Source: an uncultured Bacteroidaceae bacterium
GTDB lineage: Bacteria > Bacteroidota > Bacteroidia > Bacteroidales > Bacteroidaceae
Reading direction: 5' to 3'
Assembly: GCA_905233765.1 (NCBI GenBank)
Contig: CAJOCU010000003.1
Coordinates: forward strand, 62,001 to 126,000
DNA length: 64,000 nucleotides
Positions within the stretch are counted from its first letter, which is position 1. Each line of letters opens with the position of its first letter. The translations under genes were made by a program, and so were the position numbers. The notes under the pieces are model-generated. The model worked only from the letters and a program-made list of their open reading frames with translations, ran no database searches and was not told where the DNA came from. Positions 57,711 through 64,000 of this stretch are shown piece after piece.

Positions 57711-58234
57711 GAAAGCAGAAGGGTTCTGGTTGGTATTGCGCTCAAAAGACAGAGCGCGACTATTTGACGTTGAAAGGCATTAGCTTCGGCGTTGGCATTC
57801 CGTTTGAGTGCCGCGATCTACCCGGTGCTGGTGCCACGCTGAACGTAGGTTTCGACCGCACCTACCGCATGACGGGCCGCTGGGCGCTGGGCTTCTACCT
57901 AACAGGCGGTGGCGGCTTCTGGGGAGAATACAAAAAGTTTAGTGACGACGATCACCTTCACGTTGCCTTTCGCTTAGCAGCTGGCATCATGATGCAGATA
58001 GGGGACCTGTCGGGAAAACCTTATCTAGTAGGTATTGCGCCCTGCACGGGATTCGGCTTTTACGACATGGACTTGGTATTGCCTGTAGAACTTCGCTTCG
58101 GCAGGTACCTCACCAACAGATGGTATCTGATGGGAGAACTGACCTACCACGTGTCTTTGGCCAATGAGACAGCCTGCATCGAACCCGCTATCCGAATAGG
58201 CTATAATTTCGGGCGAAAGGTGAAGCGGCCCTAA
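57711..58234 (+). pseudogene. Outer-membrane beta-barrel remnant, 5' end missing
   Basis: The frame opens after a stop at 57710-57712 with no ATG, no signal peptide and no promoter. From about 57752 it reads as a conserved-looking barrel: alternating strands such as ISFGVGIPFEC, RWALGFYLTGGGGFWGEY, YLTNRWYLMGELTYHVS and an ending IRIGYNFGRK. The missing export signal and start suggest a 5'-truncated gene; a TTG at 57764 could in theory start a 156-residue protein. Its stop overlaps the stop of the facing methyltransferase fragment. Lies in a patch of three truncated genes. Confidence 0.55.
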
Positions 58235-58524
58235 AAACGCCTCGTGTGACGACAGTAAGCGTCGTATTCCTCGCCGAAGTCACAGCGCAAGCGACGCTCC
58301 TCGCTGGACACTTGCACCAGCATAATGACGAAGAAGACTGCCAGCACCAGCCAAGCCTGCCAACGCCACAACCACCCCCCCACCCCAGTGAGGTAGGCAA
58401 GCGTGCCTGTCAGCATCGGGTTGCGGTTGATGCGATAAGGGCCGTCAGTCATCAGGTGCTGCGTGCGAGGTGCCACCTCATGACCGAAGGCATCCATCGG
58501 GTTACCCTTGCCCCACCGCTTCAT
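58231..58524 (-). pseudogene. Isoprenylcysteine carboxyl methyltransferase-like fragment, 5' truncated
   Basis: About 97 residues matching the C-terminal half of ICMT/PEMT-like membrane methyltransferases: LMTDGPYRINRNPMLTGTLA, a hydrophobic pair of segments, then EERRLRCDFGEEYDAYCRHT. The N-terminal membrane helices expected for the family are missing because the sequence switches at ~58525-58528 into the cstA fragment on the other strand. A short product starting at the ATG 58522-58524 is possible but would lack half the fold. Confidence 0.65.
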
Positions 58525-58527
58525 ATA

Positions 58528-59004
58528 GTTTGCAAGACATGGATGGGTCGCATCGGTGCCATCCTGGCCGTCCTCGGCGTCGTAGCAGCCCCCATCACCT
58601 CTGGCGATACAGCCTACCGCTCGGCCCGCCTGATTATCGCTGACATCTTGCATGTCGGACAGAAGAAGGTGTGGAGCCGTCTGGCCATCGCCATCCCCCT
58701 CTTCGCCATTTCCGGCGCCCTCGTCTTTGTCGACTTCGACATCCTATGGCGCTACTTCGCCTGGACCAACCAGACACTGGCCACCTGCTTCCTATGGACG
58801 GCTGCCGTGTGGCTCTGGGACCACCATCGCAACTACTGGATTGCCTTCCTGCCTGCGGTGTTCATGACCCTCGTCGTCACCAGCTACATCATGGCAGCAC
58901 CCGAAGGTTTCAAGCTACCTCTCACGCCCAGCCTCATCACCGGAGCCGTCCTGGCCATTGTCCTTGCGACATGGTTTCTGCGAGCGGTTCGCAAACGAGC
59001 ATAA
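58528..59004 (+). pseudogene. 3' fragment of a second cstA gene
   Basis: 158 codons closely resembling residues ~335-500 of the intact CstA in this window (shared TWMGRIGA, APITSGDTAYRSARLI, FDILWRYFAWTNQTLAT, NYWIAFLPAVFMTLVVTSYI). It differs at many positions, e.g. LHVGQKKVWSRL against LHLNQKKIANRL, so it derives from a diverged paralogue, not a fresh duplication. The 5' part is absent; the join with the methyltransferase fragment lies at TTTGCAAG (58529). No start codon or promoter fits. Confidence 0.8.
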
Positions 59005-59009
59005 AAGGA

Positions 59010-59046
59010 AAGCGGCTGTGTCGGTGACACAGCCGCTTCTTTTTTT
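59010..59046 (+). terminator. Rho-independent terminator after the cstA fragment
   Basis: 13-bp perfect stem (59010-59022 and 59026-59038, AAGCGGCTGTGTC) with a GGT loop and a T-run to 59046. It retains function even though the gene upstream is broken, and lies 14 nt before the end of the facing NagB-like gene. Confidence 0.9.
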
Positions 59047-59059
59047 GACATGATGAGAC

Positions 59060-61051
59060 TTACAGCGGGTGGTACTGCACGAAGGCCTCCATGGCTTCGT
59101 AGGCTGCCAGGCCGAGGCTGTTGTAGAGCTCTGCAGTGGCGTGGTTGCGGTCTTCGGCGCGCTGCCAGAACAGGCGTTCGTCGTTGCCCAGGAAGGGGGC
59201 AGACTCCATCTGACTGGCGTGCTTGAGGATGGCGTTGCGCTTGGTGCGGAGCTCCTCGGGGCTGATGGGCACAGCCATCTCGATGTGCTCAATCTCCCAC
59301 TCTGCCCAGGCTCCACGATACATCCAGATGCGGCAGTTCTTGAGCCACTCGGCACCTGCCTCTTTCTCGATATCGATGGCAGCGAGGACAGCGTCGGTGC
59401 AGACACGGTGGGTGCCGTGCGGGTCGGCGAGGTCGCCAGCCACAAAGATCTGGTGAGGCTTCACCTCGCGCAGCAGGGCGAGAACGATTTCCACATCGGC
59501 TTCGGAGATGGGGTTCTTCTGAATCTTACCGGTCTCGTAGAAGGGCAGATTCAGGAAGTGAACGCGCTCGAGGGGAATGCCGCTGTACATGGAGGCGATG
59601 CGCGCCTCGCCGCGACGGATGAGGCCCTTGACCTCCAGGATGTCGCGCGTGTCGAAGTCCTCAGGTTTCTTCTTGTTGATGAAGTTGATGAACTCATCGT
59701 AGCGGGCATTGATGACCTCGTCTTTGCCTTCCTCGAAGAGGTCGTTGAAGCCCTTTGTGAAGTGCATGAAACGGAACACCTCTTCGTCGCCGACGGCGAT
59801 GTTGCCACTGGTCTCATAGGCCACGTGGACCTCGTGCTTCTGCTTCACCAGACGCTGGAGCGTGCCACCCATGGAGATGACATCGTCGTCGGGGTGCGGC
59901 GAGAAGATGATGACACGCTTCTGCGCGGGCTTCGCACGTTCGGGACGGTTGCTGTCGTCGGCATTGGGCTTGCCACCGGGCCAGCCGGTGATGGTGTGCT
60001 GCAGGTCGTTGAAGATCTTGATGTTCACCTCGTAGGCGGAGCCATAGAGGGCGAGCAGTTCACCGAGGCCGTTCTCGTTGTAGTCTTTGTTGGTGAGCTT
60101 CAGGATGGGCTTGCCGGTCTTCTGGCAGAGCCATACGATGGCGGAGCGGATGAGCTTGTCGTCCCAGTCACAGGAGGTGACGAGCCACGGACGGCGGATG
60201 CGGGTGAGGTTGGCAGCGCTGCTGAGGTCGAGGACAACCTGCACGTTGTTATGCATCTGCAGGAAGGTGGCGCTCTGTGCGTCGGTAATCTCACCCTCCA
60301 CAGCGCTCTTGATGACATCGGCTTTCTCATCGCCCCAGGCAATAAGGAAGATCTTGCGAGCCTGGCGGATGGTGCTCACGCCCATCGTGATGGCGCAGAC
60401 GGGCACGTTCTGCTCGTTGCCAAACACCTTGATACCTTCAGCGCGGCTGGAGGAATCCAGCAGCACGAGGCGGGTGTGGCTGTTGCGCTGCGAGCCGGTC
60501 ACATTGAGGGCGATGTTGCCCATACGACCGATGCCGAGGAGTGCGATGTCGAGGCCTCCGAGCTGCTCGATCATCTTTTCATAGGCGTGGCAGTGCTCGG
60601 TGATGCGCTCCTGCGGGGTGGTGCCATCGAGTGGGTAGATGTTCTGTGCGGGGATATCCACGCGGTCGAAGAACTGCTCCTTCAAGGCTTTCAGGTTGCT
60701 CTGCACGCTGTCGGCAGGAAGGGGGTAGTATTCGTGAGTGACGAAGGCCACCACATTCTGGAAGCTGAGGCCTTCCTGCTCATGCATGCGTACGAGTTGA
60801 TTAAACACCTCGGTCATCGTGGCACCGCCACTGAAAGCGATGGTGCAGGCGCGGATCTCGCGCTGGCGCTGGCGGATGGTGGCAGCTACCTTCAGCGCCA
60901 CTTCGAGGGCGCCCTCTTCAATGGTAGCGTAGATGTCAGTAGGTAGTTTCTCAAAGCGCGTGAGCACGCTACGTTCAATGGTGCCATCGGGGCGGTAGTA
61001 GCGGGGTGACACACGGTCAAGGGTGATTTGTGAACTTAAATTAGTCTTCAT
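59060..61051 (-). CDS. NagB-like protein fused to LmbE/PIG-L deacetylase domain
   Basis: 663 residues, the length I remember for the Bacteroidales proteins annotated glucosamine-6-phosphate deaminase. The N-terminal ~280 residues have the NagB/6-phosphogluconolactonase fold (IAFSGGATM, LLGIGRMGNIALN, VCAITMGVSTI). The four catalytic residues of E. coli NagB (Asp72, Asp141, His143, Glu148) align with His (THEYYPLP, ~105), Met, Asn and Val, so deaminase activity is doubtful. A C-terminal LmbE-type domain starts at ~380 with the metal motif SPHPDDDVISMGG and DPHGTHRVC; it is probably a zinc-dependent N-deacetylase on a sugar. The ATG at 61051 is chosen over a GTG two codons upstream. No neighbouring amino-sugar genes except manA 0.8 kb away. 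Confidence 0.88.
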   Translation of the reverse strand: MKTNLSSQITLDRVSPRYYRPDGTIERSVLTRFEKLPTDIYATIEEGALEVALKVAATIRQRQREIRACTIAFSGGATMTEVFNQLVRMHEQEGLSFQNVVAFVTHEYYPLPADSVQSNLKALKEQFFDRVDIPAQNIYPLDGTTPQERITEHCHAYEKMIEQLGGLDIALLGIGRMGNIALNVTGSQRNSHTRLVLLDSSSRAEGIKVFGNEQNVPVCAITMGVSTIRQARKIFLIAWGDEKADVIKSAVEGEITDAQSATFLQMHNNVQVVLDLSSAANLTRIRRPWLVTSCDWDDKLIRSAIVWLCQKTGKPILKLTNKDYNENGLGELLALYGSAYEVNIKIFNDLQHTITGWPGGKPNADDSNRPERAKPAQKRVIIFSPHPDDDVISMGGTLQRLVKQKHEVHVAYETSGNIAVGDEEVFRFMHFTKGFNDLFEEGKDEVINARYDEFINFINKKKPEDFDTRDILEVKGLIRRGEARIASMYSGIPLERVHFLNLPFYETGKIQKNPISEADVEIVLALLREVKPHQIFVAGDLADPHGTHRVCTDAVLAAIDIEKEAGAEWLKNCRIWMYRGAWAEWEIEHIEMAVPISPEELRTKRNAILKHASQMESAPFLGNDERLFWQRAEDRNHATAELYNSLGLAAYEAMEAFVQYHPL

Positions 61052-61098
61052 AGGCACAATTTAAATATATGTAAGTTAGTTAGTTGATTGTACGCTTG

Positions 61099-61590
61099 TT
61101 AAAAATAATAGCCGACACCTATGCGGAGGCCCACGGTGGAGGCATCAGCGAAGTTGTTGATAGACATGCGGTAGTAGATGGCAGGCTCGATAGTGACGTG
61201 CTCACCGAGGAAGAAAGCGTAGCCGAGTTCGGGGGTGATAAAGCAGTTGTGTGTCTTCTCGTCCTCAGCCTTCGTGAAAGCATAAGCAGCACTTAAGCCC
61301 AGATACAGACCATTCTGAATGATGTAGTAGCGTCCGCCGACGCCCAGTTCCAATTCGTGCGACTTCGCCCAGTGCTGATATTCATAGCCCACAATGCCGA
61401 GCATCATCAGGTTATCAGCCAGCAGCTGACCTGCTGTAGCGCGCAGATTAAAGTTCACTTTAGCCTGCTTGCTGTAGCTCAGGCCTAGTCCGGACATGGA
61501 GGCAGCCACATAAGTCTTACCAGCTTCGAACTGCGCGAAAGCGCCCATTGTTGAGAGAGCCATTGCGAGGCTCAGAATCATTTTTTTCAT
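61099..61590 (-). CDS. Small outer-membrane beta-barrel protein
   Basis: 163 residues with a signal peptide (MKKMILSLAMALSTMGAFAQ, cut after AFAQ) and about eight amphipathic strands with alternating hydrophobic residues, e.g. LRATAGQLLADNLMMLGIVG, HELELGVGGRYYI, LYLGLSAAYAF, VTIEPAIYYRMS, ending VGLRIGVGYYF with a terminal Phe typical of barrel assembly signals. Resembles the OmpW/OmpX-like porin-fold families; function unknown. Has its own -33/-7 promoter and lies 47 nt before the NagB-like gene, whose transcript it may share. Confidence 0.85.
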   Translation of the reverse strand: MKKMILSLAMALSTMGAFAQFEAGKTYVAASMSGLGLSYSKQAKVNFNLRATAGQLLADNLMMLGIVGYEYQHWAKSHELELGVGGRYYIIQNGLYLGLSAAYAFTKAEDEKTHNCFITPELGYAFFLGEHVTIEPAIYYRMSINNFADASTVGLRIGVGYYF

Positions 61591-61654
61591 ACTTCTCTTT
61601 TCTTTTTAGGGTTATTGATATAGTTACTCCTTAGTTTTTCTACATTTTACCCTG

Positions 61655-61686
61655 CAAAGCTAACCAGATTCCACTGGTTTTCCAAA
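61655..61686 (-). promoter_or_regulatory. Promoter of the small outer-membrane protein gene
   Basis: On the minus strand TTTG (61683-61686), 20-nt spacer, TAGCTTTG (61655-61662). Leader of about 60 nt. Confidence 0.7.
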
Positions 61687-61761
61687 GGAAAGGGTGCGTT
61701 TTTAGGCTTATTTAACGTGAAAGGGGCTTTGGGCTTTGACTTTTGCATAAAAAAGCGCCGG

Positions 61762-61800
61762 CTAATTCGTACAAAAGCCTTACCTTTGCACACGAATTAG
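61762..61800 (+). promoter_or_regulatory. manA promoter -7 box within a 9-bp inverted repeat
   Basis: TACCTTTG at 61781-61788 is bracketed by CTAATTCGT (61762-61770) and ACGAATTAG (61792-61800), perfect reverse complements 21 nt apart. This geometry suits a dimeric repressor or a hairpin at the transcript start. Confidence 0.65.
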
Positions 61801-61804
61801 AAAA

Positions 61805-61860
61805 CATTCTCCACTCTCAACTCATCATTCCTCATTTTTCATTCTTCATTTTTCTCTAAT
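61805..61860 (+). repeat. Eight-unit heptad leader array before manA
   Basis: Eight contiguous 7-nt units (CATTCTC, CATTTTT, CATTCTT type) with exact spacing, ending 3 nt before the manA ATG; the longest array in the window. Confidence 0.8.
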
Positions 61861-61863
61861 AAA

Positions 61864-62832
61864 ATGTATCCACTTCTCTTTGCGCCCAACCTCCACGAGA
61901 TTGTATGGGGAGGGCATCAGCTCCAGTCGTTCAAGAACCTACCGACTGACGAACGACGTATAGGAGAGAGTTGGGAAATCAGTGCTGTGCCCTCGAGCCA
62001 GTCCATTGTGGCCAACGGCTCTCTGGCAGGTCAGACGCTTGGCGAGGTGGTGAAATCCTTCGGCAGCCAACTGCTGGGGCAGCGCATTGAGGCACGCTGG
62101 GGGGACGATTTCCCATTGCTCGTTAAATTCATCGACACACAAGGCGACCTCAGCATACAGGTGCATCCCTGCGAGGACTTGGCACAAGAACGCCACAAGA
62201 AACACGGGAAAACAGAGATGTGGTATGTCATTGATGCTGAGCCGGGAGCAACTTTGTTGGCAGGTTTCCGCGAGGAGATCACGAAAGAGGACTATCGCCG
62301 TCGCGTGGAAGACGGCAGTATCACAGACGTGCTCGCACGCCATGAGGTTCACCCGGGAGACGTTTTCTTCATCCCGGCAGGACGCGTACACGCCATCTGC
62401 AGCGGCATCCTGTTGTGCGAAATCCAACAGAGTTCCGACGTCACCTACCGCCTCTACGACTACCACCGCAAGGGCCTCGACGGGAAACCACGCGAGCTAC
62501 ACACCGAGGAGGCTGTAGATGCCATCGACTACCGCGTCTATGACAACTATCGCACCACCTACGCACCTGCCGAAGGTGCTGTACGCATTGTGGATTGCAA
62601 CTACTTCGTCGTCAGCGTGCTCACTGTGAAAGAGGCGCGTGCCCTGCATCGCGACCTGCTCGGCGAGGACAGCTTCGTGACGCTATCATGTCTGGAGGGC
62701 GAGTGCTGCCTCACCACAGCCGACGGGCACTCACTCACGCTCTCACGTGGCAACTCCTGTCTGATTCCCGCCTGCGAAGCCGATTTCGCCCTCACCGGCA
62801 ATGCCAAACTGATTGAGTCGTTCGCACGTTAA
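61864..62832 (+). CDS. manA: Mannose-6-phosphate isomerase, class I
   Basis: Zinc-dependent cupin enzyme interconverting mannose-6-P and fructose-6-P, feeding GDP-mannose and glycan synthesis or mannose catabolism. Seen: the N-terminal NLHEIVWGGHQL, the zinc-site strand DTQGDLSIQVHP (~90-101), GKTEMWYVI, and the RVHAICSG block with another metal His. 322 residues is the short Firmicutes/Bacteroidetes form. It could supply mannose for the polyprenol-phosphate mannosyltransferase seen earlier in the window, though the two are 24 kb apart. Confidence 0.94.
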   Translation: MYPLLFAPNLHEIVWGGHQLQSFKNLPTDERRIGESWEISAVPSSQSIVANGSLAGQTLGEVVKSFGSQLLGQRIEARWGDDFPLLVKFIDTQGDLSIQVHPCEDLAQERHKKHGKTEMWYVIDAEPGATLLAGFREEITKEDYRRRVEDGSITDVLARHEVHPGDVFFIPAGRVHAICSGILLCEIQQSSDVTYRLYDYHRKGLDGKPRELHTEEAVDAIDYRVYDNYRTTYAPAEGAVRIVDCNYFVVSVLTVKEARALHRDLLGEDSFVTLSCLEGECCLTTADGHSLTLSRGNSCLIPACEADFALTGNAKLIESFAR

Positions 62833-62879
62833 CCTCGCCGATAATAGCTACTTTCGGCATTAAAAAAAGAATAATTTAT

Positions 62880-62910
62880 TTTGTAATTCTCTTCGTTCAT
62901 CGTATCTTTG
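62880..62910 (+). promoter_or_regulatory. Promoter of the GHL10 hydrolase gene
   Basis: TTTG (62880-62883), 19-nt spacer, TATCTTTG (62903-62910); leader ~30 nt. A 6-bp inverted repeat (TTCGTT/AACGAA, 62892-62897 and 62912-62917) flanks the -7 box. Confidence 0.7.
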
Positions 62911-62940
62911 CAACGAAAACGAACTGCTGAAGAATATCCT

Positions 62941-64000
62941 ATGCTAAAAAGAATCTGTTTATGCGTAAGCCTGTGCTTCGCGAGCCTAGTTCTGAACGCA
63001 CAAACCAATCCCAAACGTGAGTTCCGCGGCGCCTGGATACAGGCCGTCAACGGCCAATGGCGAGGGCTGAGCCGCGATGCCATGCAAGCCGAGTTGACAC
63101 GCGAGTTGAACATCCTACAGGCCGATGGCATCAATGCCATTCTCTTCCAATGTCGCGTTGAGGGCGATGCCCTGTATGCCAGCCAGTTAGAGCCGTGGAG
63201 CCGTTACCTGACAGGGCAGCAAGGCACCCCACCCTCCCCCTACTGGGATCCCCTGGAATGGATGGTGAACGAGTGCCACGCTCGTGGCATGGAACTGCAC
63301 GCGTGGATCAACCCCTATCGCGCCAAGACGAAGGGTACAACAGCACTGGCTACAACACACTATGCCGTACAGCATCCCGAGCGTTGCTTTCGCTACGAAG
63401 ACCTGATGATCTTCGACCCGGGACTGCCCGAGAACCGGCAGTTTATCTGCGAGGTAGCCAAAGACATCGTGAGCCGCTACGATGTGGATGGCTTGCATAT
63501 CGACGATTATTTCTATCCTTACCCCGTGACGGGTGTGGCAATTCCCGACGATGCAGCCTATGCGGCCTATGGTCAGGGCCGTGACCGCAGCGACTGGCGC
63601 CGCGAGAACGTGAACATGTTCATCCGCGAGCTGGGCGAGGCAGTGCATAGCGTGAAGCCCTGGGTGAAGTTCGGTGTTTCGCCCTTCGGCATCTACCGCA
63701 ACCAGCGGTCGTGGGCCGAGGGCTCAGCCACCAACGGGCTACAGAACTACGACGATCTGTATGCCGACGTGCTGCTGTGGGTCAACGAAGGTTGGGTCGA
63801 TTATAATATTCCTCAGATTTACTGGGAGATAGGCAATAAGGCCGCGGACTACGACACGCTCATCCGCTGGTGGAGTCAGCACGCACACGCGCGACCTTTA
63901 TATATAGGTCAGGATGTGGAGCGCACCGTGAAGTTCGCCGACCGACAGAACCCAGCCCAGAATCAGATGGCGGCGAAATACGCACTGCAACGTAGTCTTC
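62941..64000 (+). CDS. GHL10-type glycoside hydrolase (DUF187), 3' end outside window
   Basis: The frame is open from the ATG at 62941 to the window end (353 codons). A signal peptide (MLKRICLCVSLCFASLVLNA) precedes a glycosyl hydrolase-like 10 domain: KREFRGAWIQAVNGQW, GINAILFQCRVEGDALYAS, RGMELHAWINPYRA, DVDGLHIDDYFYPYP and WVKFGVSPFGIYRN. The Asp pair in HIDDYFYP is a candidate catalytic site (inference). Family members are secreted or lipid-anchored enzymes thought to act on cell-wall or other glycans; the substrate is unproven. Own promoter. Confidence 0.92.
   Translation, partial: MLKRICLCVSLCFASLVLNAQTNPKREFRGAWIQAVNGQWRGLSRDAMQAELTRELNILQADGINAILFQCRVEGDALYASQLEPWSRYLTGQQGTPPSPYWDPLEWMVNECHARGMELHAWINPYRAKTKGTTALATTHYAVQHPERCFRYEDLMIFDPGLPENRQFICEVAKDIVSRYDVDGLHIDDYFYPYPVTGVAIPDDAAYAAYGQGRDRSDWRRENVNMFIRELGEAVHSVKPWVKFGVSPFGIYRNQRSWAEGSATNGLQNYDDLYADVLLWVNEGWVDYNIPQIYWEIGNKAADYDTLIRWWSQHAHARPLYIGQDVERTVKFADRQNPAQNQMAAKYALQRSL

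Larger units (their letters stand above)
61591..61863. other. Divergent intergenic region between omp and manA
   Basis: 273 nt with no gene. On the left it holds the omp promoter (minus strand), in the middle the manA -7 box flanked by an inverted repeat, and on the right a long heptad array running to the manA ATG. Confidence 0.75.

Noticed and set aside
58246-58527. Extension of the cstA fragment upstream to 58246 as a 252-residue protein
   Set aside because: The part before 58528 is antisense to the methyltransferase fragment and has no CstA similarity.
58525-58653. N-terminal extension of the methyltransferase-like frame (to 58653)
   Set aside because: Those ~43 codons are antisense to the cstA fragment; similarity to the methyltransferase begins only at the junction.

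Overview
The window looks like a chromosomal segment of a Bacteroidales bacterium, most likely Prevotella or a close relative. The evidence is: Bacteroidetes-type -7 boxes (TAnnTTTG) ahead of most operons, start codons without Shine-Dalgarno sequences, a type IX-secretion-like C-terminal domain, a stand-alone MetH activation domain, a NagB-like/LmbE fusion of about 663 residues, and a thioesterase linked to the ilv genes. I see no rRNA, tRNA, CRISPR array, phage or complete transposon.

Layout. Positions 1-32374 hold two tandem giant secreted-protein genes. The first lacks its 5' end and runs to 8695. The second encodes 7,883 residues and contains about 17 kb of glycine-rich 'YGGG' repeats. 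A strong shared terminator then separates them from mfd, which faces them. Next come a plus-strand group sdaA - dolichol-phosphate-mannose-synthase-like glycosyltransferase - dihydroorotase, and a facing five-gene minus-strand operon: FtsB/DivIC-like, membrane protein, plsC, DUF4369-like lipoprotein, MetH activation domain. dnaX follows. The branched-chain amino acid genes come next: ilvC alone, then ilvD-ilvB-ilvN-acyl-ACP thioesterase, with a pseudouridine synthase gene between the two blocks. Then a plus-strand run: SlyD-like FKBP, aroC, CstA-like transporter, EamA transporter, GNAT acetyltransferase. A decayed patch (57.65-59.0 kb) holds an outer-membrane protein remnant, a truncated isoprenylcysteine-methyltransferase-like gene and a 3' fragment of a second cstA. 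The right end carries the NagB-like/LmbE protein, a small outer-membrane barrel, manA and the start of a GHL10-type glycoside hydrolase.

How the genes work together. Most of the right half is housekeeping: transcription-coupled repair, replication, branched-chain amino acid, chorismate and pyrimidine biosynthesis, membrane lipid and division. The giant proteins are the accessory, probably surface-exposed component.

Three patterns cut across the annotation and are the best candidates for something undescribed: (1) the giant hierarchical YGGG repeat proteins; (2) a family of short GC-rich palindromic elements that sit in frame inside several housekeeping genes (mfd, pyrC, pseudouridine synthase, thioesterase, ilvN, aroC), reminiscent of Rickettsia palindromic elements; (3) AT-rich arrays with an exact 7-nucleotide period placed just before start codons or just upstream of -7 boxes, and in two cases inside coding sequence (mfd, ilvD). 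All functional calls come from reading the sequence and remembered family motifs; no database search was run.
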